This document shows positions 28,166 through 36,082 of a DNA stretch of 64,000 nt, one piece after another. A program made the position numbers and the translations under genes. Each line of letters begins with the position of its first letter. Position 1 is the first letter of the stretch. The DNA is from Pseudomonadota bacterium (GTDB lineage: Bacteria; Pseudomonadota; Gammaproteobacteria; Steroidobacterales; Steroidobacteraceae): the NCBI GenBank assembly GCA_023433515.1, contig JAEZCN010000250.1:16741-80740 (forward strand), in the 5' to 3' direction. Below the pieces are notes generated by a model, which ran no database searches, had not been told where the DNA came from, and saw only the letters and a program-made list of their open reading frames with translations.

Positions 28166-29446
28166 TTGACCGTATACACCCGGCCGACGCGAGCGCGTTT
28201 CAAAGTCATCGGCTTCATGGTCACGCTCGCGATGGTCACGTACCTCGACCGCGCGTGCATCGGCGCGATGGCGCCTTCCATCTCGGCGGAGTTCGGGCTC
28301 AACGAAGCGCAGATGAGCTGGGTATTCTTCAGCTTCATTCTCGCGTACGCGATCTTCGAGGTTCCGACCGCGCGCTGGGCGGACAGCCGCGGCGCGAAGA
28401 ACGTGCTCACGCGCATCGTGAGCTGGTGGTCGGTGTTCACGATCGCCACGGCCGGCGCGTGGAACTACGCTTCGCTGCTGGTCACGCGCTTCCTGTTCGG
28501 CATGGGCGAGGCGGGCGCGTGGCCCTGCGTCGCGCGCGTGATGTCGCGCTGGATCCCGTTCCGCGAGCGTGGCACGGCGAAGGGGATCTTCTTCGCGGGC
28601 GCGTACAGCGCGGGCGCGGTCACCACCATCGCGGTGACGGCGCTGCTGCCGCTGTTCACGTGGCGCGAGATCCTGGTTGCATTCGGTCTCGTCGGCTTCG
28701 TGTGGGTCGTGATCTGGCACCGGTGGTTCCGCGACGAGCCCACCGATCATCCCGAGACCAACGAGGCCGAACGCGCGTTGATCGTCGCGGACCGGCCGCC
28801 GGAGGCGGAGCACCCGCGCGGCTGGGCCTACTGGCGCGGCCTGCTGCGCGAGCGCAACGTGCTGCTGCTGTGCCTGCTCTACATGCCGAATTGCGCCACG
28901 TTCTACTTCTGCATCACGTGGCTGCCTACCTACCTGATGAAGGAGCACGGCTTCGAGAAGACGCAGCTCGGCATCGTCGCCTCGCTGCCGCTGTTCCTGT
29001 CCATCGCGACGCAATTCCTCGGCGGCTTCTGGTCGGATCGGTTCACTCGCCGCTTCGGCGTCACCGTGGGCCGGCGCACACCGGGCATCGTGGGTTACGC
29101 GCTGGCGGCGCTGTTCATCTTCGCGGCGGCCTTCTCGAACCAGCCCGTGCTGGCCGCGGTCCTGATCGCGCTCGCGGCGGCCACCTGCATGCTCACTACC
29201 GCGCCCGCGTGGAGCACCTGTGTCGACATCGGCCGCGAGCATTCCGCGACGGTCGGCGCGACGATGAACACCTCCGGCCAGATCGCCGCCATCCTGAGCC
29301 AGCCGGTGGTGGGTTATTCCGTCACGTTGTTAGGCGACTGGAACGTGCCGTTCTATCTGCTGGGCGGCCTGTTCATCGTGGGCGCGCTGTGCTGGGCGTT
29401 CGTGGAGCCCAGGCGCGCGCTGTTCGAGGCCGCGTCGAGCCGCTGA
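28166..29446 (+). CDS. MFS transporter, anion:cation symporter (ACS) type
   Basis: A 426-residue, 12-helix carrier with RFKVIGFMVTLAMVTYLDRACIG at the first helix (R-x-LDR), the MFS motif WADSRGAKNVLTRI after helix 2, FGMGEAGAWPCVARVMSRWIP in helices 4-5, and a second-half LGGFWSDRFTRRFG. This is the pattern of the ACS group that takes up hexuronates, galactarate or phthalate. The start is TTG at 28166, since the conserved first helix lies about 15 residues in; no nearby ATG precedes it. No catabolic gene is adjacent, so the substrate is open. Confidence 0.82.
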   Translation: MTVYTRPTRARFKVIGFMVTLAMVTYLDRACIGAMAPSISAEFGLNEAQMSWVFFSFILAYAIFEVPTARWADSRGAKNVLTRIVSWWSVFTIATAGAWNYASLLVTRFLFGMGEAGAWPCVARVMSRWIPFRERGTAKGIFFAGAYSAGAVTTIAVTALLPLFTWREILVAFGLVGFVWVVIWHRWFRDEPTDHPETNEAERALIVADRPPEAEHPRGWAYWRGLLRERNVLLLCLLYMPNCATFYFCITWLPTYLMKEHGFEKTQLGIVASLPLFLSIATQFLGGFWSDRFTRRFGVTVGRRTPGIVGYALAALFIFAAAFSNQPVLAAVLIALAAATCMLTTAPAWSTCVDIGREHSATVGATMNTSGQIAAILSQPVVGYSVTLLGDWNVPFYLLGGLFIVGALCWAFVEPRRALFEAASSR

Positions 29447-29580
29447 GAACGCGCCCCGATTTACCAGATCATCGTGCCCGTAATCCCTGGATCACATTCC
29501 GCGGCATGACCTTGTAGGCACCGCACAAAACGCGGGCTATTCAATTGGCGTGGGCGGTTCCGGGGCCTAACTTCGGCCCC

Positions 29581-30300
29581 ATGAAAACCGTCGCATTCCG
29601 GCGCGTTTTGGCGCTGTGCAGTTATGTAGCCCTTCTGGTGGCCGGACCCGCCCTGGCCCAGATTGGTCCCATCCAGCCCGTCCTCATGCTCGAAGGCGGC
29701 AAGGCCGAGCAATCTCACAACCGGCCCGATCTTCCCGAGGACTACTCCGTACCCGTCGACGTGTTTGTCGAGCCGGACGGCACCGTGAGCAACGTCGTCG
29801 TGAGCGATTCGACCGGCAACCTGGACGCCGACAGGGTCGCCGCCGAGTACATGCGCGACCGTAGATTCCTGCCCGGACTCGACATGAAGGGCAACCCGGT
29901 CGCGAGCACCGTGCGCGCCACGGTGAACATGTTCCACCGCGGCTCGCGCAAGGTGGTCAAGATCACGCTCAAGCCGCCGCCGATCGCGAACGAGACGGAA
30001 CGCGTGCGCAAGCTCATGTGCGCGGACTTCCTCTGGGAAATTCAGCGCATGCGCGAAGGCGCCGGCATCCGCGACGCCAGCCTCGAGGTGATGCCCTACG
30101 TTTCGGCGCGCATGTACATGACCTCGAAGCAGGTGTCCGAGGAAGTCGAGGAAAAGTTCTGGGACACGTGGCCCAACGCGCTGCAGAAGGTCGTCGATCG
30201 CTGCAAGAAGGATGAGCTCCAGCTCTACTACAGCGAGGTGCTCGTCCCCACGCTCGACGGATCCCGGCCCGGCGGCGAAACGGCGACCGCGGGTAGATAG
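29581..30300 (+). CDS. Secreted protein with TonB C-terminal-like domain
   Basis: A 239-residue protein with a signal peptide ending AGPALA. The TonB_C fold spans about residues 55-120 (VDVFVEPDGTVSNVVVSDSTGNLDADRVAAEYMRD, then FLPGLDMKGNPVASTVRATVNM). No N-terminal membrane anchor or Pro-rich span is present, so it cannot act as an energy transducer by itself. The remaining 110 residues are helical and unassigned. Such periplasmic TonB-like proteins are frequent in this bacterial group; role unknown. Confidence 0.75.
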   Translation: MKTVAFRRVLALCSYVALLVAGPALAQIGPIQPVLMLEGGKAEQSHNRPDLPEDYSVPVDVFVEPDGTVSNVVVSDSTGNLDADRVAAEYMRDRRFLPGLDMKGNPVASTVRATVNMFHRGSRKVVKITLKPPPIANETERVRKLMCADFLWEIQRMREGAGIRDASLEVMPYVSARMYMTSKQVSEEVEEKFWDTWPNALQKVVDRCKKDELQLYYSEVLVPTLDGSRPGGETATAGR

Positions 30301-30346
30301 TCAGCCCGGCGGGGAAGACCGCGTTCCGCGGCCTTCCCTTCTCCGT

Positions 30347-30823
30347 TCAGATCTCGAGATTGCTTCTCGACGATGGCGTCAGCGCGTAGGGTTCGTAACC
30401 CTTCGCGTAACGCAGCGGCCGACCCGAGAGGTCGGCCTCCACCTTCGCCCGCGGGTCGACATTGACCGTGTTCTGGATCGAGAACGATGCACCCTGGCTC
30501 GTGATCGCCAGCGACTTCTGGCCGGCGTACGGCAGCGGAATGCGTTTCGCGCGGCAGTAACTGATAAGAGCGGCCGCCAGTTCGGTCACGCCGTAATGTC
30601 GCCATTCGATCACGCGATCCTCGGGAGCGCGCACCGCGACGTCCATGCCGTCTTTGCCCCGTGTGCCATGGACCAGCTCGGCCTGCACGATTTCACCTCG
30701 CGACAGCGGCCCGTGCGCCCGACGATCGGACTGCAGGACGGCATCGAGCACCGTGGGCAGACCGAACACCAGGTGACGCGTTTCCTTGATGGAGACCGCT
30801 GACATGTCTTGCAGGTTATTCAT
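30347..30823 (-). CDS. Hypothetical protein (158 aa)
   Basis: No signal peptide and no membrane helix. Notable segments are ETRHLVFGLPTVLDAVLQ, LSRGEIVQAELVHGTRGKDG, RVIEWRHYGVTELAAALISY and YAGQKSLAITSQGASFSIQ. Codon use resembles neighbouring genes, supporting a real ORF. No family recognised. It faces the TonB-domain gene tail to tail. Confidence 0.55.
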   Translation of the reverse strand: MNNLQDMSAVSIKETRHLVFGLPTVLDAVLQSDRRAHGPLSRGEIVQAELVHGTRGKDGMDVAVRAPEDRVIEWRHYGVTELAAALISYCRAKRIPLPYAGQKSLAITSQGASFSIQNTVNVDPRAKVEADLSGRPLRYAKGYEPYALTPSSRSNLEI

Positions 30824-31125
30824 GGTCAGGAAAACACCTAGTGCGAGTACTCGATAATCGCGGTGTCAAATGCCGCGCCTGCGAAAACTGAGAAGTCGAT
30901 TCTGTTGCGCCCAGAGCGCCGCGCGATCGTGATTGGACATATACCGCTGCTCCGACGCACAAACGGGGCACCTGCCGACTTCGTTCACCGCCGAAGTGCG
31001 CAAATGACAAGCAAGTCCGACACGAGGCGATGGTTCATTCGCCTATGGGACGCCGGATGCGTGCCGGAGAATCGCACCGGTCCCGCCCAGCGCGGGTGAC
31101 TTTCTCCAAACCCCGGGTGGAACAC
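30824..31125. other. Noncoding gap
   Basis: The 302-nt gap between divergent genes holds no convincing ORF, hairpin or promoter pair that I can identify; it must contain the start regions of both flanking genes. Confidence 0.5.
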
Positions 31126-31473
31126 ATGGATACATTGAAATGGATCATTGCGTCCGCGGTCGTGGTCGCCCCCCTCAGCAGCGCGCTCGCCGAAACCCCC
31201 GCGAGCAGCGACGCGTCCACTACAGCCGTCGATACCCTCAGGGCTTCGCTCGGAGGCAAGGGCGCCATCGACGTGGAAAACGTTCGCATGACCGACGACG
31301 GCGTTGCATGCATCGACTATCGCGGCCCCAACAACAGCGGCGGCATGTCGAAGTCGAAGGCGGTCGTGCAGGGCGACAAGGTGCTGCGAAGCAGCGTCGG
31401 CAACGATCGCTTCGCGGACGCCTGGAACGAACATTGCGCGGGCACGCGCGCCGCCTCCAAGGACAAGGACTGA
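31126..31473 (+). CDS. Small periplasmic protein (115 aa)
   Basis: Signal peptide (WIIASAVVVAPLSSALA) and a short mature domain with ACIDYRGPNNSGGMSKSKAVV and DAWNEHCAG; two cysteines could pair. No family is recognised. A GC-rich hairpin (31495-31512) with a T-run serves as its terminator and abuts the convergent aquaporin gene. Confidence 0.65.
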   Translation: MDTLKWIIASAVVVAPLSSALAETPASSDASTTAVDTLRASLGGKGAIDVENVRMTDDGVACIDYRGPNNSGGMSKSKAVVQGDKVLRSSVGNDRFADAWNEHCAGTRAASKDKD

Positions 31474-31494
31474 CGCGCTACGAATCCGCTCGCA

Positions 31495-31520
31495 GGGGGC
31501 CGCGCGGCCCCCTCATTTTT
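31495..31520 (+). terminator. Terminator overlapping the 3' end of aqpZ
   Basis: GGGGGCC-GCGC-GGCCCCC hairpin followed by TCATTTTTT. The T-run is the Lys-Lys codons of the convergent aqpZ read on the other strand, so the stop region is shared. Confidence 0.75.
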
Positions 31521-32202
31521 TCAGCCAGCGCCAGAAGCCTCCGGCCAGGGCGGCGCCGAGGATCGGCGCGACCCAGAACAGCCAGAGCTGGTTCAACGCC
31601 CATCCACCCACGATGAGCGCGGGTCCCGTGCTGCGCGCCGGGTTCACCGACGTGTTCGTCACCGGGATGCTGATCAGGTGGATCAGCGTGAGCGCGAGTC
31701 CGATCGCGAGCGGTGCGAAGCCGCTCGGCGCGCGCTCGTCGGTGGCGCCGAGAATGATCAGCAGGAAGAAGAAGGTCATCACGACTTCCGTGACGAACGC
31801 CGCGCCCAGCGAATAACCGCCCGGCGAATGTTCGGCGAAACCGTTCGACGCGAGTCCGCCCGCGGTCGGATCGGAGCCGTTGCCGGCCGCGACGTATGCC
31901 AGCAACCACGCGGCGAGTATCGCGCCGATGACCTGCGCGACGATATACGGCAGCACGTCGCCCGCTTTCACGCGTCCACCGGCGAGCAATCCCAGCGTGA
32001 CCGCGGGATTGAAGTGCCCCCCGGAGATGCCGCCGACGGCATACGCCATCGTGACCACGGTGAGGCCGAACGCGAGCGCAACGCCGACGAGACCAATGCC
32101 GACGTCGGGAAATTTCGCGGCCAGCACTGCGCTGCCGCAGCCTCCCAGAACCAGCCAGAACGTGCCTAACAATTCCGCGACCGAACGCTTGAGGATGGGC
32201 AT
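31513..32202 (-). CDS. aqpZ: Aquaporin Z
   Basis: A 229-residue, six-helix channel that moves water across the inner membrane. Both half-helix signatures are present: GGHFNPAVTLG and NTSVNPARSTGPAL (NPA/NPA), with the selectivity-filter Arg after the second NPA and GGISGGHFN typical of AqpZ. Length matches E. coli AqpZ (231). Its Glu-Leu-Leu-Gly near the N-terminus is encoded by one of the TTG-TTA-GGC motifs. Confidence 0.95.
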   Translation of the reverse strand: MPILKRSVAELLGTFWLVLGGCGSAVLAAKFPDVGIGLVGVALAFGLTVVTMAYAVGGISGGHFNPAVTLGLLAGGRVKAGDVLPYIVAQVIGAILAAWLLAYVAAGNGSDPTAGGLASNGFAEHSPGGYSLGAAFVTEVVMTFFFLLIILGATDERAPSGFAPLAIGLALTLIHLISIPVTNTSVNPARSTGPALIVGGWALNQLWLFWVAPILGAALAGGFWRWLKK

Positions 32203-32291
32203 CGAAGTTCTCCCCGTTCTTGTTGTGGCGCCAATATGTCGAATGTGCGGTCCGCGGTCAACGTCTAACCACTCCGCGCGTTCTGGACGCC

Positions 32292-33371
32292 ATGCGCAGG
32301 CACTGCATCGCGTTCATCGCCATTCTCGGTTTCGCTGCCTGTGGGGGTGGCGGAGAGCCGGACTCCCCCGCCCCACCATTGTTGCCGGGGCCCGACGCAT
32401 TCGCGGAAGTCGACAGGGTCGCGGGCGCCGCGTTCTCGTCGCAATCCCTGCCTGGAATGGGTCTCGCGATCTACGACGCCCAGGGCGTCAAGCGCTTCGA
32501 GAGGATGTACGGCGATTTCGCGGCTGACCGGCGCATCGCGGTCGCGTCCGCGTCGAAGATGGTCGCGGGCCTCGTGATCATGCGGCTCGTGACCGACGGT
32601 TACCTGACCCTGGATTCCACCACCGGCGAGGTGCTGGGATGGACGGGTCCACAGGGCGAGATAACGCTGCGACAGCTGCTGTCGTTCACGTCGGGCATGG
32701 AACGCGAAGCGGCGTGCACGCTGCTGCCCAACATCGAGCTGGCCGATTGCGCGGCCGCGATCTCGCAGACGCCGCTGGTCGCGCCACCGGGCACGCGATT
32801 CGACTACGGCAGTACGCACCTGCACGTCGCCGCGCGCATGGCGGAAGTGGCGACCGGTGCATCGTGGAACGAGATCTTCGCTGCCCGGATCAAGACCCCG
32901 CTGGGACTCGGGCCCGATCTCGTGTTCTACACCGCGCCGCGCATGGCGTTCGGGACCCGCAACCCGCTGGTCGCCGGCGGACTGCGCTCCACGATGAACG
33001 AATACGCGCGGCTGCTCGCGCTCGGTTTCAATCGCGGCACGCACCAGGGCAATCGCCTGATCGGCGATGCGCTGTTCGACGCTCAGGCGGCGGAGCCCTA
33101 TCCGGACGCGACGATCGGCTTCTCACCGATCGCGGATACCGGACTGAATTTTCACTACGGTCTCGCGGCCTGGCTCGAGTGCCCGCCACCGGCGGCGAAT
33201 TGCCCGGTGATCTCGTCACCCGGGGCTTTCGGTTTCACGCCGTGGTTCGATCGCGAGGCCGGCTATTACGCGATCATCGCGATGGAAGTGACGGATTCGG
33301 ATTCGGGAGTGGTCCCGTTCCCGGTGCAGCTCGCGCAGGAGCTGAAGCCGCTGATCCGCGCCGCGCTTTGA
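32292..33371 (+). CDS. Serine hydrolase lipoprotein (class C beta-lactamase/DD-peptidase fold)
   Basis: A 359-residue protein with a lipobox (FAACGGGG, Cys17). The SxxK motif ASASKMVAGLV (Ser86, Lys89) is present, with a YGS in place of the usual YxN (DYGSTHLHVAARM), and HYGLAAW towards the end where a KTG-like motif would lie. This is the beta-lactamase-related esterase family (COG1680) rather than a true beta-lactamase. Substrate unknown. It ends 59 nt before the convergent hypothetical gene. Confidence 0.75.
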   Translation: MRRHCIAFIAILGFAACGGGGEPDSPAPPLLPGPDAFAEVDRVAGAAFSSQSLPGMGLAIYDAQGVKRFERMYGDFAADRRIAVASASKMVAGLVIMRLVTDGYLTLDSTTGEVLGWTGPQGEITLRQLLSFTSGMEREAACTLLPNIELADCAAAISQTPLVAPPGTRFDYGSTHLHVAARMAEVATGASWNEIFAARIKTPLGLGPDLVFYTAPRMAFGTRNPLVAGGLRSTMNEYARLLALGFNRGTHQGNRLIGDALFDAQAAEPYPDATIGFSPIADTGLNFHYGLAAWLECPPPAANCPVISSPGAFGFTPWFDREAGYYAIIAMEVTDSDSGVVPFPVQLAQELKPLIRAAL

Positions 33372-33429
33372 TTCTCTCTCGCACATTCGCGGCGTGCATG
33401 TAGTTAGTCAACCCGAGGCCAGGGCTCCG

Positions 33430-33984
33430 TCACATTTTTCGGCAAGTAATTTCGCCAGAGAGTTTCACGCCGCTCTTCGTCTCGCCCGTGAAGCTCAGCA
33501 TCGCCATGCCCGGTGCTTCGAGCAGCTGGGTCGTCGCGGTGCCGCTCACGCCCTTGTTCGCGCGCTCCGCCTTCTGGAACGGCTCGAGCACGGCGTCGGG
33601 TCGCGTATCGATTTCGTACGTGACGCTCGCTTTGCCCTTGTGGCCGGCGCCCGGCTCGGCGATGACGAGCACGATCTGCAGTTGATTGGCGTGTTTCTCG
33701 TCGATGCTCGGCATGTCGAGCGACAGCGACGCCTTCTCGGAAGTCAGTACAACCGACAATGACGGTGGCTTGTCGCCGAGCGCGGCGATCACGCAGGCCT
33801 GCGTCGGCGCGAAATCGTAGCGCCCCGCGTGCGGACCGGAGCCCACCTTGATGCTTGCGCTGCTGCCGATCTGGGGCTGCGGCGGCTGCGCGGGCACCGG
33901 TGGCTGGACCTGCGGCAGCGCGGGCTGCCCCACCACCGCGAGGCACGCGCCGAGGCCCAGCACCGCGTAACGGATTCGGTTCAT
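33430..33984 (-). CDS. Secreted hypothetical protein (184 aa)
   Basis: A signal peptide (VLGLGACLAVVGQPALPQ) precedes a Pro-rich linker and a beta-rich region (ASIKVGSGPHAGRYDFAPTQ, SVVLTSEKASLSLDMPSIDE, ASVTYEIDTRPD, SFTGETKSGVKLSGEITC) resembling lipid- or carbohydrate-binding beta sandwiches. The start overlaps the DUF481 stop by 4 nt, so the two are coupled. No family recognised. Confidence 0.65.
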   Translation of the reverse strand: MNRIRYAVLGLGACLAVVGQPALPQVQPPVPAQPPQPQIGSSASIKVGSGPHAGRYDFAPTQACVIAALGDKPPSLSVVLTSEKASLSLDMPSIDEKHANQLQIVLVIAEPGAGHKGKASVTYEIDTRPDAVLEPFQKAERANKGVSGTATTQLLEAPGMAMLSFTGETKSGVKLSGEITCRKM

Positions 33985-34730
33985 AAGATGTTGTACACCA
34001 GGTTCACCGTCATGACGGTATCGGTGCTCTTCGCAAGCGGCGGTGGGTCGGTGTTGTAACGCACGCCGACGCCGACGGCCAGCGCGAAGGCCTTGTTGAT
34101 GCCGACGTTGAGCGCGATGTCGTTCTGCACCGCGGTGTTGTCCGAGCCCGCCTCGGCGAGCAGCTTGTTGGTCAGCTTGGTGTTCTCGGTGAACGCGTGT
34201 TCGTAGTTCGACGCGAGTGTCGCGACCGGATCGCCTTCCCCGTCGCCCTTGATGCGATCGAGCACCTGTCCCGAGTCGGTGCGGATCAGGATTTGCGGCT
34301 GCAACCTGCGATAACCGGCACCGAACGAACCGTCGAGCTGGGTCGTCGGGCTGTCGATGAACTTGTAGGTCGCACCGGTCGAAGCCGATGCCTGGTACAC
34401 GAATCCGCTGAAGCGATCCTGCTCGGCGCGCAGTCGTCCGAACCAGCTCATTTTTCCGCTGATCTTCCAATCGGCCTGGTAACGCGCCTCGTAACGCTCG
34501 GCGTTCGCGAACTCGGCGTTCTCACCGTACTGCGCGCTGAAGAAGAAGTTGTTGCGCCACTTCGAACCCTCGTGCGTCAGGTCGAGCCGTGAGTTCGCGG
34601 ACTTGGATTCGGTGTTGCCGCTGTTGAAGAGCAATCCCAGTTCGGCCTTGCCGGACCACTGTGCATGCGCGGGGAGACCGACGAAGGCGGCGACCACGAG
34701 AGCAGGAAAACACGTCCATCTGCGGTTCAC
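33981..34730 (-). CDS. DUF481 (YdiY-like) outer-membrane beta-barrel protein
   Basis: A 249-residue protein with a signal peptide (FPALVVAAFVGLPAHAQ) and the family start WSGKAELGLLFNSGNTESKS followed by alternating amphipathic strands, ending VNLVYNIL as in outer-membrane proteins. It probably forms a small barrel of unknown function, upregulated by acid in E. coli relatives. It is translationally coupled to the following 184-aa secreted protein. Confidence 0.85.
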   Translation of the reverse strand: MNRRWTCFPALVVAAFVGLPAHAQWSGKAELGLLFNSGNTESKSANSRLDLTHEGSKWRNNFFFSAQYGENAEFANAERYEARYQADWKISGKMSWFGRLRAEQDRFSGFVYQASASTGATYKFIDSPTTQLDGSFGAGYRRLQPQILIRTDSGQVLDRIKGDGEGDPVATLASNYEHAFTENTKLTNKLLAEAGSDNTAVQNDIALNVGINKAFALAVGVGVRYNTDPPPLAKSTDTVMTVNLVYNIL

Positions 34731-34872
34731 GAAAGTTCCTCTGTTGAAATATTAGTTAGGCGAACGTCGAGCGGCGGCGCGGCCAGGCGCGGTGCGTGGA
34801 GGGGTTATCGGTGCCATGCGAAAACCGGTATATCCGCCGCCCCCTGCGCGCTGCGACGGGCAGTCTGACCGC

Positions 34873-35634
34873 TCAACCCAGCGTGTAGTTCAGTTTTGTC
34901 CCGGTCATTGTCACGACTTTGCGACGGATCAGCTCGTCGATGTATTGCTCCACGACTTTCGGCTCGGGAGCGCCACCGTGGTGCCGCAGGAACGCGGTGA
35001 TGGCCTGCGCCAGCTTCCTGCGATTCGCGGGTTTGCCGCTCATCGAGCGCAACTGCTTGACTATCGCGTCGAGCTTGTCGTAGGTCACGACCGGCGGCGC
35101 CGGCGGCTTCTGCGCCTGCGATTTCGCGGGCTGCGGCCTGGGTGACTGTGGCTGCGGCTGCTGCCTGGGCGGGCGCGCCTTCGGTGCCTGCGGCTTGGGC
35201 GCGGGCGCGGGTTTGATGGCAGCCGGCGTCGCGGCCTTCGGCGCTTTCTTCTTCGCGGTCTCGTTCTTCACGATCTCCGCGATCGACTTCACGCGCCGCA
35301 CCCAGAAGCCGCGCGCGGCCAGGAATTCCAGCAGCGGATCGAAATCCGTGTCGCGCGACACCACGTGGACCTGCGCGCCCGGCTCCTGCTCGAGCAGCCT
35401 GCCCATGTAATAAGCGATGTGCATGTCCATCGCATTGGGACCGCTGCGCGCGATCGGCACGTATTCCGCGTTCGTGCCGAGCATCTGGATGGAATGCGAC
35501 AGCTCGAAGGAAATGCGTCCCCTCGCCTGCGCCGCGCCGATGAACACCAGCACGCGGAATGCGCCACCCGCGAGCGCCGCAAGGCTGTCGGGCTGCACGT
35601 TCTCGAAATCGACCAGGACGTAGTTAGTGCTCAT
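34873..35634 (-). CDS. NYN-domain (PIN-like) protein with Pro/Lys-rich linker and winged-helix end
   Basis: A 253-residue protein. The N-terminal NYN domain has VLVDFENVQP, RSGPNAMDMHIAYYMG and SRDTDFDPLLEFLAARGF, the acidic residues of a PIN-like ribonuclease fold. A linker of about 60 residues rich in Lys, Pro, Ala and Gln follows, then a helical C-terminal segment RRKLAQAITAFLRHHGGAPEPKVVEQYIDELIRRKVV resembling a winged-helix or OST-HTH-like module. It suggests RNA binding and cleavage. A nearby MazG-type protein is on the same strand, 15 nt upstream. Confidence 0.78.
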   Translation of the reverse strand: MSTNYVLVDFENVQPDSLAALAGGAFRVLVFIGAAQARGRISFELSHSIQMLGTNAEYVPIARSGPNAMDMHIAYYMGRLLEQEPGAQVHVVSRDTDFDPLLEFLAARGFWVRRVKSIAEIVKNETAKKKAPKAATPAAIKPAPAPKPQAPKARPPRQQPQPQSPRPQPAKSQAQKPPAPPVVTYDKLDAIVKQLRSMSGKPANRRKLAQAITAFLRHHGGAPEPKVVEQYIDELIRRKVVTMTGTKLNYTLG

Positions 35635-35649
35635 CGCGACCGCGCTGGC

Positions 35650-36009
35650 TCACAGCTCGGAGTACTTCTTGATGCTGCCGCGGGCCTTGTCCGCGGGATA
35701 CTTGAGCGCGTTCTTGCGAATCTTGTCGCGCGCGGCGTCCATGAGGTTCACGTCGAGCTTGTCCGCGAGGCGCACCAGATAGTTCAGCACGTCCGCCATT
35801 TCGTCGCGCACTTTCTCGAGCTCGGCGGGCGGCAACGCCCGCGACTGTTCCTCGCTGAGCCACTGGAAGCGCTCGAGCAATTCGGCCGCCTCCACGGCGA
35901 GCGCCGAGGCCAGGTTCTTGGGGCTGTGGAACTGGTCCCAGTCGCGTTCCGCGGCGAATTCCCGCAGCGCATCGCGCAGCTGGGTGAGTCCGTGAGGGTT
36001 TGTGCTCAT
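35650..36009 (-). CDS. MazG-like nucleotide pyrophosphohydrolase (RS21-C6/dCTPase type)
   Basis: A 119-residue protein with the all-alpha NTP-PPase signature: NLASALAVEAAELLERFQWL (ExxE) and VRDEMADVLNYLVRLADKLD (ExxD), then a basic C-terminus KYPADKARGSIKKYSEL. This matches short MazG-like dCTPase/RS21-C6 proteins that clear unusual dNTPs. It lies 15 nt upstream of the NYN gene and probably shares its transcript. Confidence 0.88.
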   Translation of the reverse strand: MSTNPHGLTQLRDALREFAAERDWDQFHSPKNLASALAVEAAELLERFQWLSEEQSRALPPAELEKVRDEMADVLNYLVRLADKLDVNLMDAARDKIRKNALKYPADKARGSIKKYSEL

Positions 36010-36082
36010 GCGGCGCCGAGACTACACCAAGGCGTGATCTGGTCGCGATTCGTGCGCGGGGCCTCTCGATATTCTCGGTCAA

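Noticed and set aside
28166..28216. A longer or later start for the ACS-type MFS gene
   Set aside because: Later ATG codons lie inside the conserved first helix and no better upstream start exists, so TTG 28166 is kept.
30863..31099. 78-codon plus-strand ORF between the two genes
   Set aside because: Poor codon pattern, no SD and no recognisable motif; it overlaps the leader of the 31126 gene.
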